In this document: piece after piece, positions 22,101 through 34,014 of the stretch
How positions within the stretch are numbered: the first letter of the stretch is position 1
Layout of the letters: each line of letters begins with the position of its first letter
Source: Telmatactis stephensoni
Taxonomy: Eukaryota; Cnidaria; Anthozoa; Actiniaria; Isophelliidae
Length of the DNA: 64,000 bases
Reading direction: 5' to 3'
Assembly: GCA_029948255.1 (NCBI GenBank)
Contig: JALIZF010001542.1
Span: 248,001 to 312,000 of the forward strand
Translations under genes and position numbers: made by a program
The notes under the pieces: model-generated
What the model saw: only the letters and a program-made list of their open reading frames with translations
Databases searched by the model: none
Told to the model about the DNA's origin: nothing

Positions 22101-25100
22101 AAGGTGGAACATATCAACAGTACTGTACCTGTGTCAAGAACTTGTGGAGTTCTGGATGACTTTGTGGATTGATAGTGGCTTCAAATAGTGGCATAAACAG
22201 GTTTTCTAAAACTTCTTCAAAGTTCTTCACCATTTTTTTGCTTCGATAAACATCACTAAGAACAAGAATACATGAACATTGAAGTCAGCTTGGAAGATCT
22301 ACTGTGGACATGTAACTATGTTCCTTCCTTTCCAGCATGTGTGGAGTAATCACTTTCTAGCGCTGAGTATGATTTGAGGCTTAAAAGAACAATCCCTGGT
22401 TGTAGGGCTTGGATAGCACTATTGCAGTTGCAATGGATAGCACTATCCTTTCTTTGCACAACTGGGGCCAGGGCAAATCAGTGAATGTGCTCCAAGGCAA
22501 ACATTCTTAGTCTTTCTGAGTCTTTATGTGCTTATTTGTGGCATCAAAATTAGGTATTATAGAAAAAAAAAGCGCAACATAAAATTCAGTTATGGGAAAC
22601 TGACTGCCATGCCATTACCATGTCAGTACCAACGTCTATGAAAACATTCAAAAATGCTCTACTCACATAATAAAAGAAAAGGATCTACTTACTAAAGTCT
22701 TGGGACTTGGATAAGCCAGCGAACATTTGGAGAATACACAGAATGACTAATGGCCCACTTGGCAAGAGAATCCCATTCACCTTTGGAACGGCCATAAATA
22801 GAAATACGAGGTTCAGCATTCTGATATTTACTCTCCTCTAGGTCACTAAATACTTCCTTCATGAGCTGAGCAAAGTATCTTCCATCAGTGTGATTGGATG
22901 TTTTCAAGAAAATCTCTCGAAGTTGGCTTTCACCTGCAGAGAAAAATTAGAGGCAAGAGACAATTTAATATTGTTGACACTTGCACATTAGAATTTACAG
23001 AGTAGATGTTTTATAACAGCGGTTATAGTTTGAAGTAAACTAACTAGTGGTTAAGGTTGGTCAGATGTACACTGAGCCAGATAAATGTAGGATGAAGTGA
23101 GATATAGCAAGAACAGAGGCATCCTTGTCCCCAGGGCCTTCTCAGCTTTTTAACCAAAAACGTCAAAGGCCCTGGTAAGACATAAACCAGATGTCCCAGA
23201 TTCTGGGTCATTGAAAATACACATACTTCAATGTACTTTGACTTCCGGTATAAATTTAAGCATTAATTGTTGTTTCAATAATAAATTATTTTTTCTTCAA
23301 AAAGAAAGATGAGGATGGAACAGAGGGTAAGTTGTAATGGAGGATAATTAAGTAGTAAATAAGTTAGAATATGAATGAAAGTGAACAAATTAGTCTGACT
23401 AATGCAAGGTTATTGATTTAGAAAGCAAATTTACCAGCCCAGAATGCCTAAAAAGAACAACTTTAGCCAGCAAAAGAGGCAGCAAAGACTTACCAATGGG
23501 ATTGTATTTGGAGTTAAACTTGTCGAAACGATGAAATGTATTCCGGTCCTGTGAAGATTATGGAGGGTGGGAAATGTAATGATATGATTGGTTGAAGGTG
23601 TGGAGCAAAGAGTGCCATTTATGAGTGTTTATTCGCTACATTAGGGACCTTACGCAACGACGGCGGCAATGTCAGTGAAGACGGGATGCCAAAAAAGAAC
23701 AATCGATAACGCTATTTCTTTCGCTTGTTCATTTTCATGTGACATTCAGACTTAGAATCTTGAAATAAATGAAAATGAAAGATCAGTTTTCTGTGCGAAC
23801 GAAAAATTAGCTGATTTACTTCTACAAGTTGCCGTTCTCGTTAGAGCGTGAAATCTGGACTTTTCACGTTGTAGTTTTGAAGAGTACGGTCGATATCTTT
23901 GCAGTTCTACACATTTGCACGTGCATTTATTGTATTTTGTAATTAAAGGCATTGTTTTATGCAGTTGTCGTCCACATTGCCCTCCTGGTTGCGTAAGGTC
24001 CCTATTCTCACTTGCAAGACAAGCATGCACAAGAAGAAGCAACAATTGCATGCATGCTCAGTGTTGCATCAATCTACTACTGTGCCTCTAAGTTGCAAGA
24101 AATACTAATGAGCAGTACATGACTGAGTTTGCTTGGTTGCTAGTGCTAATGCATGTGTCATACAAACAGATGAATAATATTAAACTAAAGGTGAATGCAT
24201 TTTTAGGGAATAGTGCACTCACTACTGTATTGGTCACGTTTACAGCGGCCATGCTTCTTGGACTTTTGTTCTTCCTGAATTTCGTCAGACAGCTCAGGTA
24301 TTGTCTGGATTTGTTTTCAAAAACATTACACAAAAATATCCAAAATTGTTTACACACAATCATTAATAGGTCAGAAAGACCCTATCCAAACAGAACAATG
24401 CAAACTTAATTTTGTTCATGCACTTTGGGCAGAATCAAAGTGAGTTGCTATTGAGGGAGTGGAAGAGAAAACAGCTTGTTTTATATTTTTCTTGAATAAG
24501 AGAAGGCAATTAAGAAATTTGTCCAAACTTGGACGTGTATCTTGCACTGTTGTTTGAAATGAGTCTAAGACTTATAATAAAGTTAATCCAACATCTACAT
24601 TGTCTCCCCTATTAGTAGGGTATCAGTGCCCAGCTAGAAGATTATTGAGACGTTAATAAAGTTTTTTACAACATTTGACTAAAATCTTGCAATCTGATTG
24701 GCCGAGAGCCATTGTTAATAAGAGTACTGACAATAGCTGACGCCAACATGTCACGCTCGTCCTTACAGAAAAAAGTTTGGGACAGTTTTTCAAACAGATT
24801 TGGACGGAAAAGATCTAAGATAATGTTGTAAAAAACAAATTGAAGATAGTTTTCCATTGTCAGTACTCTTATTAATCATGGATGACGTCAAAAAATGTCC
24901 AAAACTTAGCAGTGAAACCACTCGCTGCGCTCGTGGTTCCACTTTAGTTTTGGACATTTTTTGACGTCATCCATGATTAATAAGAGTACTGACAATGGAA
25001 AACTATCTTCAATTTGTTAAATTATTATTATTAATATATACATACCGCATGAACATCTAGAGTATCAACACTTAAATCATAGGGTGTCAAGTTCAGCATG

Positions 25101-28100
25101 GCAAAGACCTTAAAAACAAAGTTTAAGCAAACAATGCCTTTGTAATTCATGAAGCCTGTGTGTTTAGATAGTAAAGCAACTATATTAAACATTGGTAACT
25201 TGTGACAGTAATTCAACTGATAAACTTGAGGTCGACGATGTGCTCATTTTACTCCCCTCTCTCCATCAGTACTCCGTTTTAAGGGTATTTAACGTTACTT
25301 AAAGCTACACAGAAAGTGTATGCTTGAAAACATACATCATGTTGGGTGTGGCTATTGAAAGTGGCAATCACTGGACCAGCTACATGTATCCCACAGTTTG
25401 TGTTGATATAGGTATGTATATGGCTAAGCAGACACATTCAGGCAACATTGACAGAGGGAAATAGCTACTTTAAAGTATACATTTTTTTGCTGCATACTCA
25501 GAGAGGGTGGAGAAGGGGTACTCCAAATATTTTGCCAATGTGTGGCGTGACAGGGTCGGGTTTTATTAGGCTTCCAAAGTTGGTTACTCCCATATATTTG
25601 CTACACGGGTATGTGCCGCTGGATAGGGTATGGTTTTTGGCCCTGCTGTCTTGAACAGAGTATACATTTATCCGAAATGGTCTTAAACAGGATCTATAAT
25701 TTTGACAAGAAATCACAAGCCATATCATGTTTTTGTGTATTAGATAGGGTACTGTTCTTAAAATAAACAAAAAAGCACCTCGCCATGTGAGATTACCACT
25801 GACTTGCTGACAAAGTATATCATACTTGACGGCTCTATAATTATCTCTTTCGTAGCCCTTTATCATCTCATCACACAATGGGTTGAAAAATTTCCTTGAG
25901 TCTTAGATAGGGTTGATTTTCTTCTCATTTGTCTTGAATAGGATAGGATTTTTTCACTTTGGAGTGTCTTAGATAGGGTCAGATTTCTAGAGCTCCAGTG
26001 GCACACCCCTATCCAATAGGGGGCTGAGTACCCCCCCCCCCCCCCTCCCAGTTTTCAGGCTGAGCTGTACACGTGGCATTACATATACCCAACCATTAAC
26101 TGACTATTTACCCTCCCCTGGCTTGTACATTGTATAGATCATGATGATACTCATTTGCATTATACCTCTCTCAGTGTAGCTTCTTTGCCTTCATGCTTAA
26201 TGACAGGAGTATCTGCCTCTGTCTTCATTTTCTTTTTGATAAATCGTAACAAATGTTTCTGGTTCATGCAAGATGCTGCATGAACGTGAGTATCAACCTG
26301 CAAATATGAAGTGAACATGATGACAATATTAACAAAAATTGTTTGAAATAACAACTAGAGGCTTTACTTTTATTTATTATATGGCTAGATAATTTCCTGA
26401 ATTCTGATTGGCTAACGCATGGTCTGTATTTTGCCATATCAGGACCGCTGTCCCAGATGAAAAGAAAAGTTTGCATTTGGCAATTGTTTTAGCGGGACTT
26501 CTCAAAGCCATATAATAAATAAGTTATTAACCTCGTAACTTGCTTAATGGTCTGTATGGGAAAATATCAGACCTCAGTCTTTTTGTACAGACCTCGCTGC
26601 GCTCGGTCCTTACTGTCAGGACCTCGGTCTGATATTTTCCCATACAGACCTCGTGCTCGGTTAATGACCCTTTAATATTTGTTCAGTACAACATGCAATT
26701 GAAGGGATGCCCATGAAAACAGCCTTAGTGACTTTGCAGGTATCATTCCATATCTATGATAATCCATCCGTTGCATCACAACCTCCAATGTCGGTAAGAT
26801 TTTGGTCTTTTCTGACTGTCCATCATTCTTGGTGGCAGAGCTTTCACGAACTCGTTCAGTGATTGGTTGATTTGAAAGAAGCTCCACCCCAAACTGATTG
26901 ACGGCTCAGAAACCCCAAAATCAAAACAAAATTTGTAATTTTGCTGGTTGCGATGCAACGATTTTGGCTGTAATATAGAAAAACATTGAAACATTTGTGA
27001 CAATTTAATATCAATTAGGCTATTGTTATTGGTACCATAATTTCCAATACCTCACATTGGAATTCATTACATTGCAATGATTTTGAACACAAGTTTTAGG
27101 TTCAGGGTTTTGGGCAAATTTCTGTACATTTCTTGTACTTTTGGCCTGACAACCTTGAATTGAAACCTTTGTTCAGAGTAATATTTATTGCAGTTATCTG
27201 TGATATCAGCTATTATTAATAGTCTCTGTTGAGCTAAAACTTTTACCTTTCTAACATTGTAAAAGTCACGATGAGGTACTTCTTTCATTGCTGCCAGTTC
27301 CTTCATCTCATTGAGCAGTGTATGGAGACTGTATTTAGACTCAAGGTATTTTAGGCGACGATAGGAAAAGGACTTACTGAAACCATCAACAAAAATACTT
27401 TTTTAATATTTTATCTGAGAAATGAAACTAAAATAAAACATCTCCAACTTACATTGGTCCATGTGTGGATAGAGCCAAGAGGACATTTTGATCATCAAAG
27501 AATTCTTGCAAATCAGGAAAAGGATGAACTATTTTACACTCTTTATTATTTCCATCCTGTTTACATGAGATGACTTGTATGACACCATCTACCATTTGTA
27601 CTTCATAGCCACAGTCACCGGGAATCTCACATTCAAAAGGACAATTCTTGGCATAATCAAAATACTGCATATCTATAAGCAAATAACAAATAATATAGTG
27701 CCAGGAATAATCTTGCAGAGTCTGCCTATGTTGCCTGTGCCTATGGATATATTATGTCATTCAGTGGCAGATTGATAGAGAGGGTTGTGGGGTCTGCATC
27801 CCTCCTTCCATCATACCTTAAGTTCTATTGATTGCTTTATCCTAGAATTTAGTCTCAAAATTCTTGGATCTGCACTTGTCATTAGTGAGAAGACAAGCAC
27901 TGCTAATGAGTAGTACATTACTGAGTCTGTGTATATACTGCTTGTGCTTATGCTGTATGTCACTAGTGAAAAGACAAGCACAGCTGCTAATGAGCAGTAC
28001 ATTACTGAGTCTGTGTATATACTGCTTGTGCTTATGCTGTATGTCACTAGTGAAAAGACAAGCACAGCTGCTAATGAGCAGTACATTACTGAGTCTGTGT

Positions 28101-30859
28101 ATATACTGCTTGTGCTTATGCTGTATGTCACTAGTGAAAAGACAAGCACAGCTGCTAATGAGCAGTACATTACTGAGTCTGTGTATATACTGCTTGTGCT
28201 TATGCTGTATGTCACTAGTGAAAAGACAAGCACAGCTGCTAATGAGCAGTACATTACTGAGTCTGTGTATATACTGCTTGTGCTTATCCTTATGTCACTA
28301 GTGAAAAGACAAGCACTGCTAATGAACAGTACATTACTCAGTCTGCGTATGTTGCTTGTGCTAATGCTTATGTCACTAGTGAAAAGACAAGCACTGCTAA
28401 TGAACAGTACATTACTCAGTCTGCGTATGTTGCTTGTGCTAATGCTTATGTCACTAGTGAAAAAATCAACCACTGCTAATGAGCAGTACTATGTACATTA
28501 CTCAATCTGTGTATACTAGTTTAAACAGTTGATAACCACAAGACTGACTGGTAAGTCTATCTCCTAACCTCCCAGGTTGAAAATTATCAGAGTAGTTTTC
28601 ATATGAGTGTGAAATATGCCGTGCCATGCCATGGCTGTGTCAGTACTGTGACGTTTATAAAAACATTTGAAATTCCTGCTATAACTGTGCCATTTTCACA
28701 GTACATACAAAAACCACTCTATATATATTGTATAGTTCCAGAAAATATTCATACTGCCACCACAGAGGGAATTGGAAATTCCTGTAGGGGAGGGGGTCAG
28801 AGAAGGAAAAAAAATACAGAGTTTGTATGGAAGAAAAATGGAAGTTCCAGAAGATAGGGGGGGCCATTTACAAATTCCCCCAGTGGTGGGGGTATGGATA
28901 TTTTCTAGAACTACACATTATGAATAAGGAGGAAAACCACATATAATATTATTCAACCTTCTTCTATCAATGCATATTCCTGACAAGTCTACAGTAATGA
29001 AATAGATAATTTTCATTAGTGGGTGGCCAGCGTTTACTCTGTGATTTGCTTTATAATGGAATTTCACTTCTATTACAAAACAAAATAAAGAGATTGCCTT
29101 TCCATAAAAGCATGATTCTATTATGACCTCAACAATGCCAAAGGTATAGCAATAATTGAAAACACATCTAGAATTTGACCAGATGAATCAGACAAACCTT
29201 TTTGTTGTGGTGGACATGGCTTGTCCAAATTCCGAGCAGCAAGGAATTTGTCTATGCTATAGTCTTCATGCACGGCACTTAAAGCATCTGCTAATACTGG
29301 GCAATAACTCTGCATACTCAATACCATATATTTAAAGCGTATGAACAGAGCTTCAACAAGTAGTTTGGAGGCTTGCTTGAGCTCATCCCATGGAACCTTA
29401 AAAGAAGAAATGAGATCATGTTCTCATGAAAAAATACCCAGTTAAGCTTGTACTGACATATATTGTTGCTCTTGCAACAGTTGCTTTACAAAATAGGGTC
29501 TTGTTTTGGCTGGCAAAATTGAATGGGCACATGCGCACACTTTTGGCAGGAATCATTTGACTTTTAGTATAGCAACACACACCTGACAAAAAAGTACTCA
29601 TTTCCGTTCTTATTGTGCATGCACAGGACACTTTACTTCTGGTTTCTTTAAAAAGCCATAATCTTTGGCAGTTTTTGTCAAAACTAAGTGTTTCTTCAAT
29701 ATTTATTTCATTTACAGCCTTTTCCTCAAAGCCAAGCATGGGATTTACAAAAAATCAAGAAATACTGAAGATATTTGTATTATTTGCTCAAATCATATTA
29801 AATTTATTTGGATACCAATTCTTAAAATGCTAGCCTCCTATGCGGATGTTTTTAGTCTCGATCCAGTAATTTCCCTTAACTGGATTGAGACTAAAAATGT
29901 CTGCGAAGGAGGCTATTAAAATGCATGCTTGGCATTATCACACAGTGATGTCACAAAGTGATAAAGTCCCCCCAAGGAAGCCAAACTATGAAATGTAAAA
30001 GCAATTTGACAATTAGGCATTTTAGAGCATTTTCAAATTTCCCTAGCAACGGGCAATTTCTATCTCAGCACACCCTTAACCAATATAGATTCACAGATGT
30101 CCACAATTTGCACGAATATAAGAGAGAGAGCATTTATTCATGTATTTGCTAGTTTGGAGTGTGACCAAAAACATTTTAAGGCCTATAGTGAATATGTGTA
30201 TATAAGTAATGAAATATTCTGCAGAGTAAATAAAAGTGGAACTGAATGTTTACTGAAGTAAAAGCTCTGCTTGATATGTAAAAGAGATTATTAGTGAGTT
30301 ATTTACGGATATTAAAGTTTTAGCTGATAAATGCGCAATAAGATTTTTACTGATAAAATACTAATATAGTATTTCTTACCCCACTGGTATTTCCTCCAGA
30401 GATGGACAAACGCTGGTAAGTAGGCAAAATATCCAAACTTCCTTCCTTAGACGAAAACATACGCTGGTCCAGATCATTCAAGGAGGCCGCTCTCATAATC
30501 TTCGAGTGTTGACGTTCCAAATCGATCTCTGACCGTTTCATCTCTATTTGTTCTATGGGATGTTCTGGTATTTCAAATGGATGGCACCATAAATCGTCCC
30601 TCTTATGTGAATCTCGAGGTACTCCGCCAGCTTCATCGCGAAGGACTTCGAGAGTTTCTTGCAATGTGGTGTAAACATCATGCTTCTTGTCCTTCGCGTC
30701 TTTGATGTTCGGACTATTGAATTCGTTCGAAAGAAAAGCATGTCTGCGCAATGTTTCTGGTGGAAAAGAACAAGCGATATCAAAATTATCTGGTGCGCTT
30801 TGAGTTCTCTCTATCTGCCTTCGCAGGATCGGTTTTCCGGGGTTAGAACTGTGCGCCAT
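19168..30859 (-). CDS. AMPD2: AMP deaminase (AMPD2-like), 14 exons, complete
   Basis: Exons: 30380-30859, 29198-29396, 27453-27672, 27247-27376, 26166-26297, 25046-25108, 23494-23548, 22693-22933, 22129-22255, 21573-21736, 21081-21201, 20789-20962, 19906-20016, 19168-19305. Total 2355 nt, 784 aa, all phases compatible. It deaminates AMP to IMP and ammonia in the cytosol, in the purine nucleotide cycle. Visible marks: zinc ligand motif THVHA in exon 5, HRFDKFN and [21 protein letters not shown] in exon 11, and the adenosine/AMP deaminase signature SLSTDDP in exon 12, with EPLMEEY opening exon 13. The N-terminal part (PEHPIEQIE, then YQRLSISG before VPWDELK) resembles the AMPD2 branch more than AMPD1, though one ancestral-type AMPD gene in this animal is also possible. 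Introns hold SINE, foldback, TTAA-element and tandem-repeat insertions. The start MAHSSNPGK follows an untranslated segment with an in-frame stop. Confidence 0.96.
21845..22100. repeat. Purine-rich (GGAG/GGAA)n microsatellite in AMPD intron 9
   Basis: About 230 bp of GGAGG and GAAGG units with strand asymmetry (all purine on +), capable of triplex or H-DNA formation. Gly/Arg/Glu- and Pro/Ser-rich frames here are artefacts. The end at 22100 lies within 30 bases of AMPD exon 9, which starts at 22129 in window coordinates. Confidence 0.9.
23644..24002. mobile_element. TIR element GGGACCTTACGCAAC with TA target
   Basis: Perfect 15-bp terminal inverted repeats GGGACCTTACGCAAC / GTTGCGTAAGGTCCC, each flanked by TA. 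Length 359 bp. It lies in AMPD intron 6. TA duplication suits a Tc1/mariner-type origin, but the TIR alone does not prove the superfamily. No transposase. Confidence 0.75.
24104..24175 (+). repeat. Stray copy of the 84-bp repeat unit
   Basis: ACTAATGAGCAGTACATGAC..GCTAGTGCTAATGCATGTGTCA matches the unit of the array at 27880-28490. Both copies are in introns of the same gene, 3.7 kb apart. Confidence 0.5.
24662..25020. mobile_element. Double-hairpin foldback element, copy A
   Basis: Two successive inverted repeats. The first runs GTTTTTTACAACAT..ATGTTGTAAAAAAC (24660-24838) and contains AATCTGATTGGCCGAG. The second runs from AACAAATTGAAGATAGTTTT to its complement at about 25019, closing on a loop with CTCGCTGCGCTCG. 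The shared internal phrase AATAAGAGTACTGACAAT links both halves. Located in AMPD intron 6. Relatives are at 26370-26665, 42608-42800 and 43830-44075. Confidence 0.75.
25225..25335 (-). mobile_element. tRNA-derived SINE, copy 2 (3' body only)
   Basis: The reverse complement reads CTGTGTAGCTTTAA..TTAAATACCCTTAAAACGG..GTACTGATGGAGAGAG, matching the body of the copy at 8393-8600. The tRNA-like head is missing, so it is a 5'-truncated insertion, in AMPD intron 5. Confidence 0.65.
25510..26050. repeat. Irregular 'TAGATAGGGT' repeat element with terminal C-run
   Basis: Degenerate phrases such as TTAGATAGGGT, TTGAATAGGATAGG and CTGGATAGGGTATGG recur through the segment. It starts near GGAGAAGGGGTACTCC and ends GGGGGCTGAGTACCCCCC plus a C-run. 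This looks like a non-autonomous element of the type that ends in G/C homopolymers. It lies in AMPD intron 5. Confidence 0.5.
26370..26665. mobile_element. Double-hairpin foldback element, copy B
   Basis: First hairpin: TTATTATATGGCTAGA..TTCTGATTGGCTAACG.., closing with GCCATATAATAAATAAG. Second hairpin: GGTCTGTATGGGAAAATATC with its complement, around a CTCGCTGCGCTCGG loop. Nearly the same element in the opposite orientation is at 43830-44075 in the Dixin gene. Located in AMPD intron 4. Confidence 0.8.
27880..28490. repeat. 84-bp tandem repeat in AMPD intron 2
   Basis: Unit start GACAAGCACAGCTGCTAATG occurs at 27973, 28057 and then every 84 bases, with near-identical copies. Degenerate, shorter copies follow to 28490. 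As 84 is a multiple of 3, several frames on both strands stay open with 28-residue repeats (for example [13 protein letters not shown]). They lack any family resemblance and sit inside a well-defined intron, so they are not coding. Confidence 0.9.
28588..28722. mobile_element. AGAGTAGTTTTC-type MITE, copy 1
   Basis: Inverted ends AGAGTAGTTTTCATATGAG..ACATACAAAAACCACTCT with an internal AACATTTGAAATTCCTG. Same family as copies at 39136-39278, 45917-46072 and 57247-57402. In AMPD intron 2. Confidence 0.65.
29442..30079. mobile_element. TTAA-flanked MITE family T1, copy 1
   Basis: Homologous over its whole length to 35956-36620 (shared TTGTACTGACATATAT.., TTATTGTGCATGC.GGACACT, CCCTAGCAACGGGC). 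It is bounded by TTAA, but its left terminal repeat is decayed. It carries a later foldback insertion at 29831-29915. In AMPD intron 1. Confidence 0.8.
29831..29915. mobile_element. TAGCCTCC foldback element with 9-bp TSD, copy 1 (nested)
   Basis: An 85-bp near-palindrome from TAGCCTCC to GGAGGCTA, flanked by TTAAAATGC at 29822-29830 and again at 29916-29924. The sister T1 copy in the OAF gene lacks this insert, so this is a nested, later insertion. The 9-bp duplication suggests a Mutator-like origin. Confidence 0.85.
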
Positions 30860-31597
30860 CTTTCACCAACACGGACCTGTCCGAAAGTTCCAGGAAACCA
30901 ATCATAAAACATGGGTTTCCATTGGCCAACGCGGGATTATAAAACACTCGTTTTGATTGGCTAACTATGCAAAGTAAGAGAAAAGCCAAACATGTAAATA
31001 TCTTTTGTAAATTTACAATTCCCAGAGCGACTTTGGTATTTTATTGTTGACAAACGCGCAGTAATCTCTTTGATGACTCAAATACAATCATATCTAAATG
31101 GTTGGATGAGTTGACACGATATATATATATGGCACCCGAACATAAATATGCTTTGCCGAGAGAGCCGAGAGATAACTACTAGCAAAATCACACTTTTCTC
31201 GATAAAAACATCAAATGTAAAGTCTTAACTCAGCACAGACGTCCAGACAAACGCTTTCAAATCAATAAATCTTAGGAATACATTAAAATAATGATATGTT
31301 GAATAGATTGTCGTCATGAAAAATGTATCAAGCCTCAAGGAAAGTGACAAGGCCACATCTTTTGGATGGTTGACGAGGGTCAAGCGTTTTCTCCGCCGGA
31401 GATCGATTTCACTCATGAAATGAACGACCACAATGAACGAAATTTTCTTTCTTAAAGAGCTATCAAATAGCAGAACCTTCTAGGATTAGAAAATTACTCA
31501 GGGGAGAAAATTCCCAACTGCGACAATTCACGCGATCAAAAGCTAAAGCTTTAAGTTCGTTGATCAAAACCCATTCATCTTCGCTCCTTTGTCTTAC

Positions 31598-31646
31598 CTT
31601 CCCTTTCGTGGTCATTTGAATCGACATCTCCCATAGATTCCGCCAT
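31598..31646 (-). CDS. Candidate alternative first exon of AMP deaminase
   Basis: ATG in good context (AGAATGGCGG), 16 codons (MAESMGDVDSNDHERE) plus one base, then a canonical donor GTAAGA. The phase-1 end fits AMPD exon 3 (27672), which also needs phase 1, and does not fit exon 2. If used, it would give a protein lacking the long N-terminal region coded by exons 1-2. No sequence homology supports it, so the call rests on start context, donor and phase. Confidence 0.35.
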
Positions 31647-31763
31647 TCTGATAGACTACTATTGATAGACTAACACAGACCTTGCCTACTTGTCTTACCA
31701 GTGGGGAGGGAAATCTTTTCCCTGTCACCTCAAACTACGAGTCACCAGCAAAATTAGCTAAAC

Positions 31764-31816
31764 ATGGCGCAAGGACAACTACATGAGTACAGCCTCGTTT
31801 TCAAACCTGACCGGAA
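31764..31816 (+). CDS. Candidate first coding exon of an unidentified + strand transcript
   Basis: AAACATGGCG start, 17 codons (MAQGQLHEYSLVFKPDR) plus two bases, then a donor GTAAGA. It sits 118 bp from, and head-to-head with, the candidate AMPD exon at 31598-31646, as in a divergent promoter. I found no matching downstream + exon before OAF and do not recognise the peptide. Confidence 0.25.
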
Positions 31817-32219
31817 GTAAGAAAAAAACCTGAATGACCTGAAAAATGAAAACCTGGAAAGTATCATTAACTGGAAATGCGCAAACTAAAGTTATCGACT
31901 CGGATAAAATGGCAAGATACCTCATTCTATTTGTATATGAAATCATATGGTTTCGAGTGTAATTTGGAATAAATTTGAACGAGTTGGATTTAATTCAAAG
32001 GGTTTGAAGTGCAATTTGGGCTTTTGAAATCCCACTCGTTCATATTAATTCCAAATTACACGAGAAAGCCAAATGATTTCCTATTAATAATATACATGAA
32101 AAATATTTAGAAACAAATGAGTTTTTTTCTCCGCAAAAGAGCGCACATTTTTGAATGAGCGCGCGCTCGATGAAAACAATCAAGGAAAAATGCTTGAATT
32201 CATATACTTAATTATTTAC

Positions 32220-33127
32220 TTAAGGACGGGGGCCACTAATTGAGACCTAATTTTAATTCAATTTCTCTACATTTTTCTTATAGACTGTGTACAGGGCTTT
32301 TGATTTATGAAAAAAAATTGGGGGTATCCATGCATTTAACAGAGATAGTTAATGCTAAATGTAGCCAATAACCGCTAACCATTCATTTTGTGTATTTCCA
32401 ATAAAATACTATTTTTTAAAACGCTCGTTCATAAAGAAGTCCAATGAAATTAACAAGACCTTTGGAAGGTCGAGGCCCTTAAAATAAAAGAAAAAACTCA
32501 TATTTTTTTGAAGGTATTGACAAACATTTTTTGCGATTTTCTTGCTTCCTTTTAACTTATTGGAAGCAGGACATCCAACACTATTTCGCAAAAAAATATA
32601 TCTCGAATAAATTTTTTGCCGTAATTTTTTGTATACATATAGCTTAGTTAATCTAAAAGCAAATGAGAAAATAAAATTATGGGGTATCCATGCAATTTAA
32701 AAAGTTATTTGCTGATAAACGCTCGAAAACTTATTAGAATTTGCCTAAATAACCACAAAATCCCCAGACCCTCCCTAGAGAGTGGCAAGTAAATACAATG
32801 CATTATGGGACATTTTCAAGATGGCGGCTAACGGCATTCGTTAGTACCGGTGGTCAAAAGAACCGTTTTTTATGCGCTTTTAATTATCCAGAATGAATTT
32901 AATTTTAGAATATGAGAAGCCATGTGTTTTCTTCTCAAAATCAGAATTTTCTTCTCCAAAATTCGTAAAACTAGTTTGTTTTCACGATGGTTTTTGTGCG
33001 AAATACGATGTTCAAAAAAAAACGTTTTTATTATCTCAAATTGGTGGACGTACTCGCGTGCGCTCGTTTAAGTAACCATGCTGCATGAACAAAGTAGCGC
33101 GCTGCAATTTGTGGCCCCCGTCCTTAA
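32220..33127. mobile_element. TTAA-flanked TIR element, family T2 (908 bp)
   Basis: TTAA at both ends (32220-32223 and 33124-33127). Inverted ends GGACGGGGGCCACTAATT / AATTTGTGGCCCCCGTCC differ at only a few bases. No transposase ORF (the longest frame is about 60 codons). TTAA target duplication is the mark of piggyBac-type transposons; assignment beyond that is inference. Confidence 0.8.
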
Positions 33128-33668
33128 CTATATGTTAATTACTTAATTATATATATTTAACTATATATTTTTCATACTAAATGTTATTGATTATTATTAT
33201 TATTATTATTGATTGTTATTGATTTCATAATTTAATTTAATTTAATTTAATATCATATTTAATTTATCTTTTTTTCTAGTGTAATCTCATCTACTGGGGA
33301 GTTGGCTTTGAAAACTGTTAGTTACTCCAACTCTCCGGCACATCGATCAACCTTTTCATATATAAATATAAATAAGTTTATATTATATCATATGTTTAGT
33401 AATAACGTACTTGTGTGTATATATTGTAATATTATTTAAATGAGTGCAAATGAAAAAATCTATCTATCTATCAAATCTATCTATGCTATCAGTACGGGAT
33501 TCCCTTCTAGCAGAGACTCAGCAGATTAGGGTTAGGATTTCACGAGATTTTCTTGTCCTCTTGCCCAACTAGACTTGAAAATACAACGGATGAAACCCTA
33601 AGTGATAAAGTTTATTAGATCTCTAAATGTACAACTTTCAGTTGAGTTAAGATATTCGTAAACGAGAT

Positions 33669-33815
33669 CTAGATACTTAACTTTGCTAACATTTCCCAAT
33701 CTTCGCCCTTAGCTTTGTTTGGATAATCATCGAGATCTGCTTTAGGACTACTCTTAGCAAATGTGATTACCAGTTGCAAACCTTCCAGTCCAGCAGTAGA
33801 AAATAAAGATCCACA
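33669..33815 (-). CDS. Orphan terminal exon (48 codons plus stop), unknown protein
   Basis: A TTTTTTTAG acceptor precedes an open frame with normal, non-repetitive composition: CGSLFSTAGLEGLQLV..TFAKSSPKADLDDYP..GEDWEMLAKLSI, stop TAG at 33669. There is no Met, so it can only be a last exon. The ending GEDWEMLAKL is reminiscent of a death-domain-like helix, but I cannot assign it. No upstream partner exon is evident between 33816 and the OAF start. It may be an isolated exon remnant or the last exon of a gene whose other exons I missed. Confidence 0.3.
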   Translation of the reverse strand, partial: CGSLFSTAGLEGLQLVITFAKSSPKADLDDYPNKAKGEDWEMLAKLSI

Positions 33816-34014
33816 CTAAAAAAAGCATAACGTCTTCACGTTACAAAGGAGCTCAATGGACCTAAAATGCATATTGCTTTAACGCAACTTTGTTAATCTT
33901 TCTGATTTTGATTGGTTCCTCTATGTCCCCAAGGATTTGGGACAAACATATTAGCATCATAATGAAACTTCGCCGAATAGACTACCCCAATTAGACATTA
34001 ATATTATTAAGTGT

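Noticed and set aside
27811..28519. Repeat ORFs of 145-220 codons on both strands
   Set aside because: 84-bp tandem repeat within AMPD intron 2; simultaneous open frames on opposite strands and no family match.
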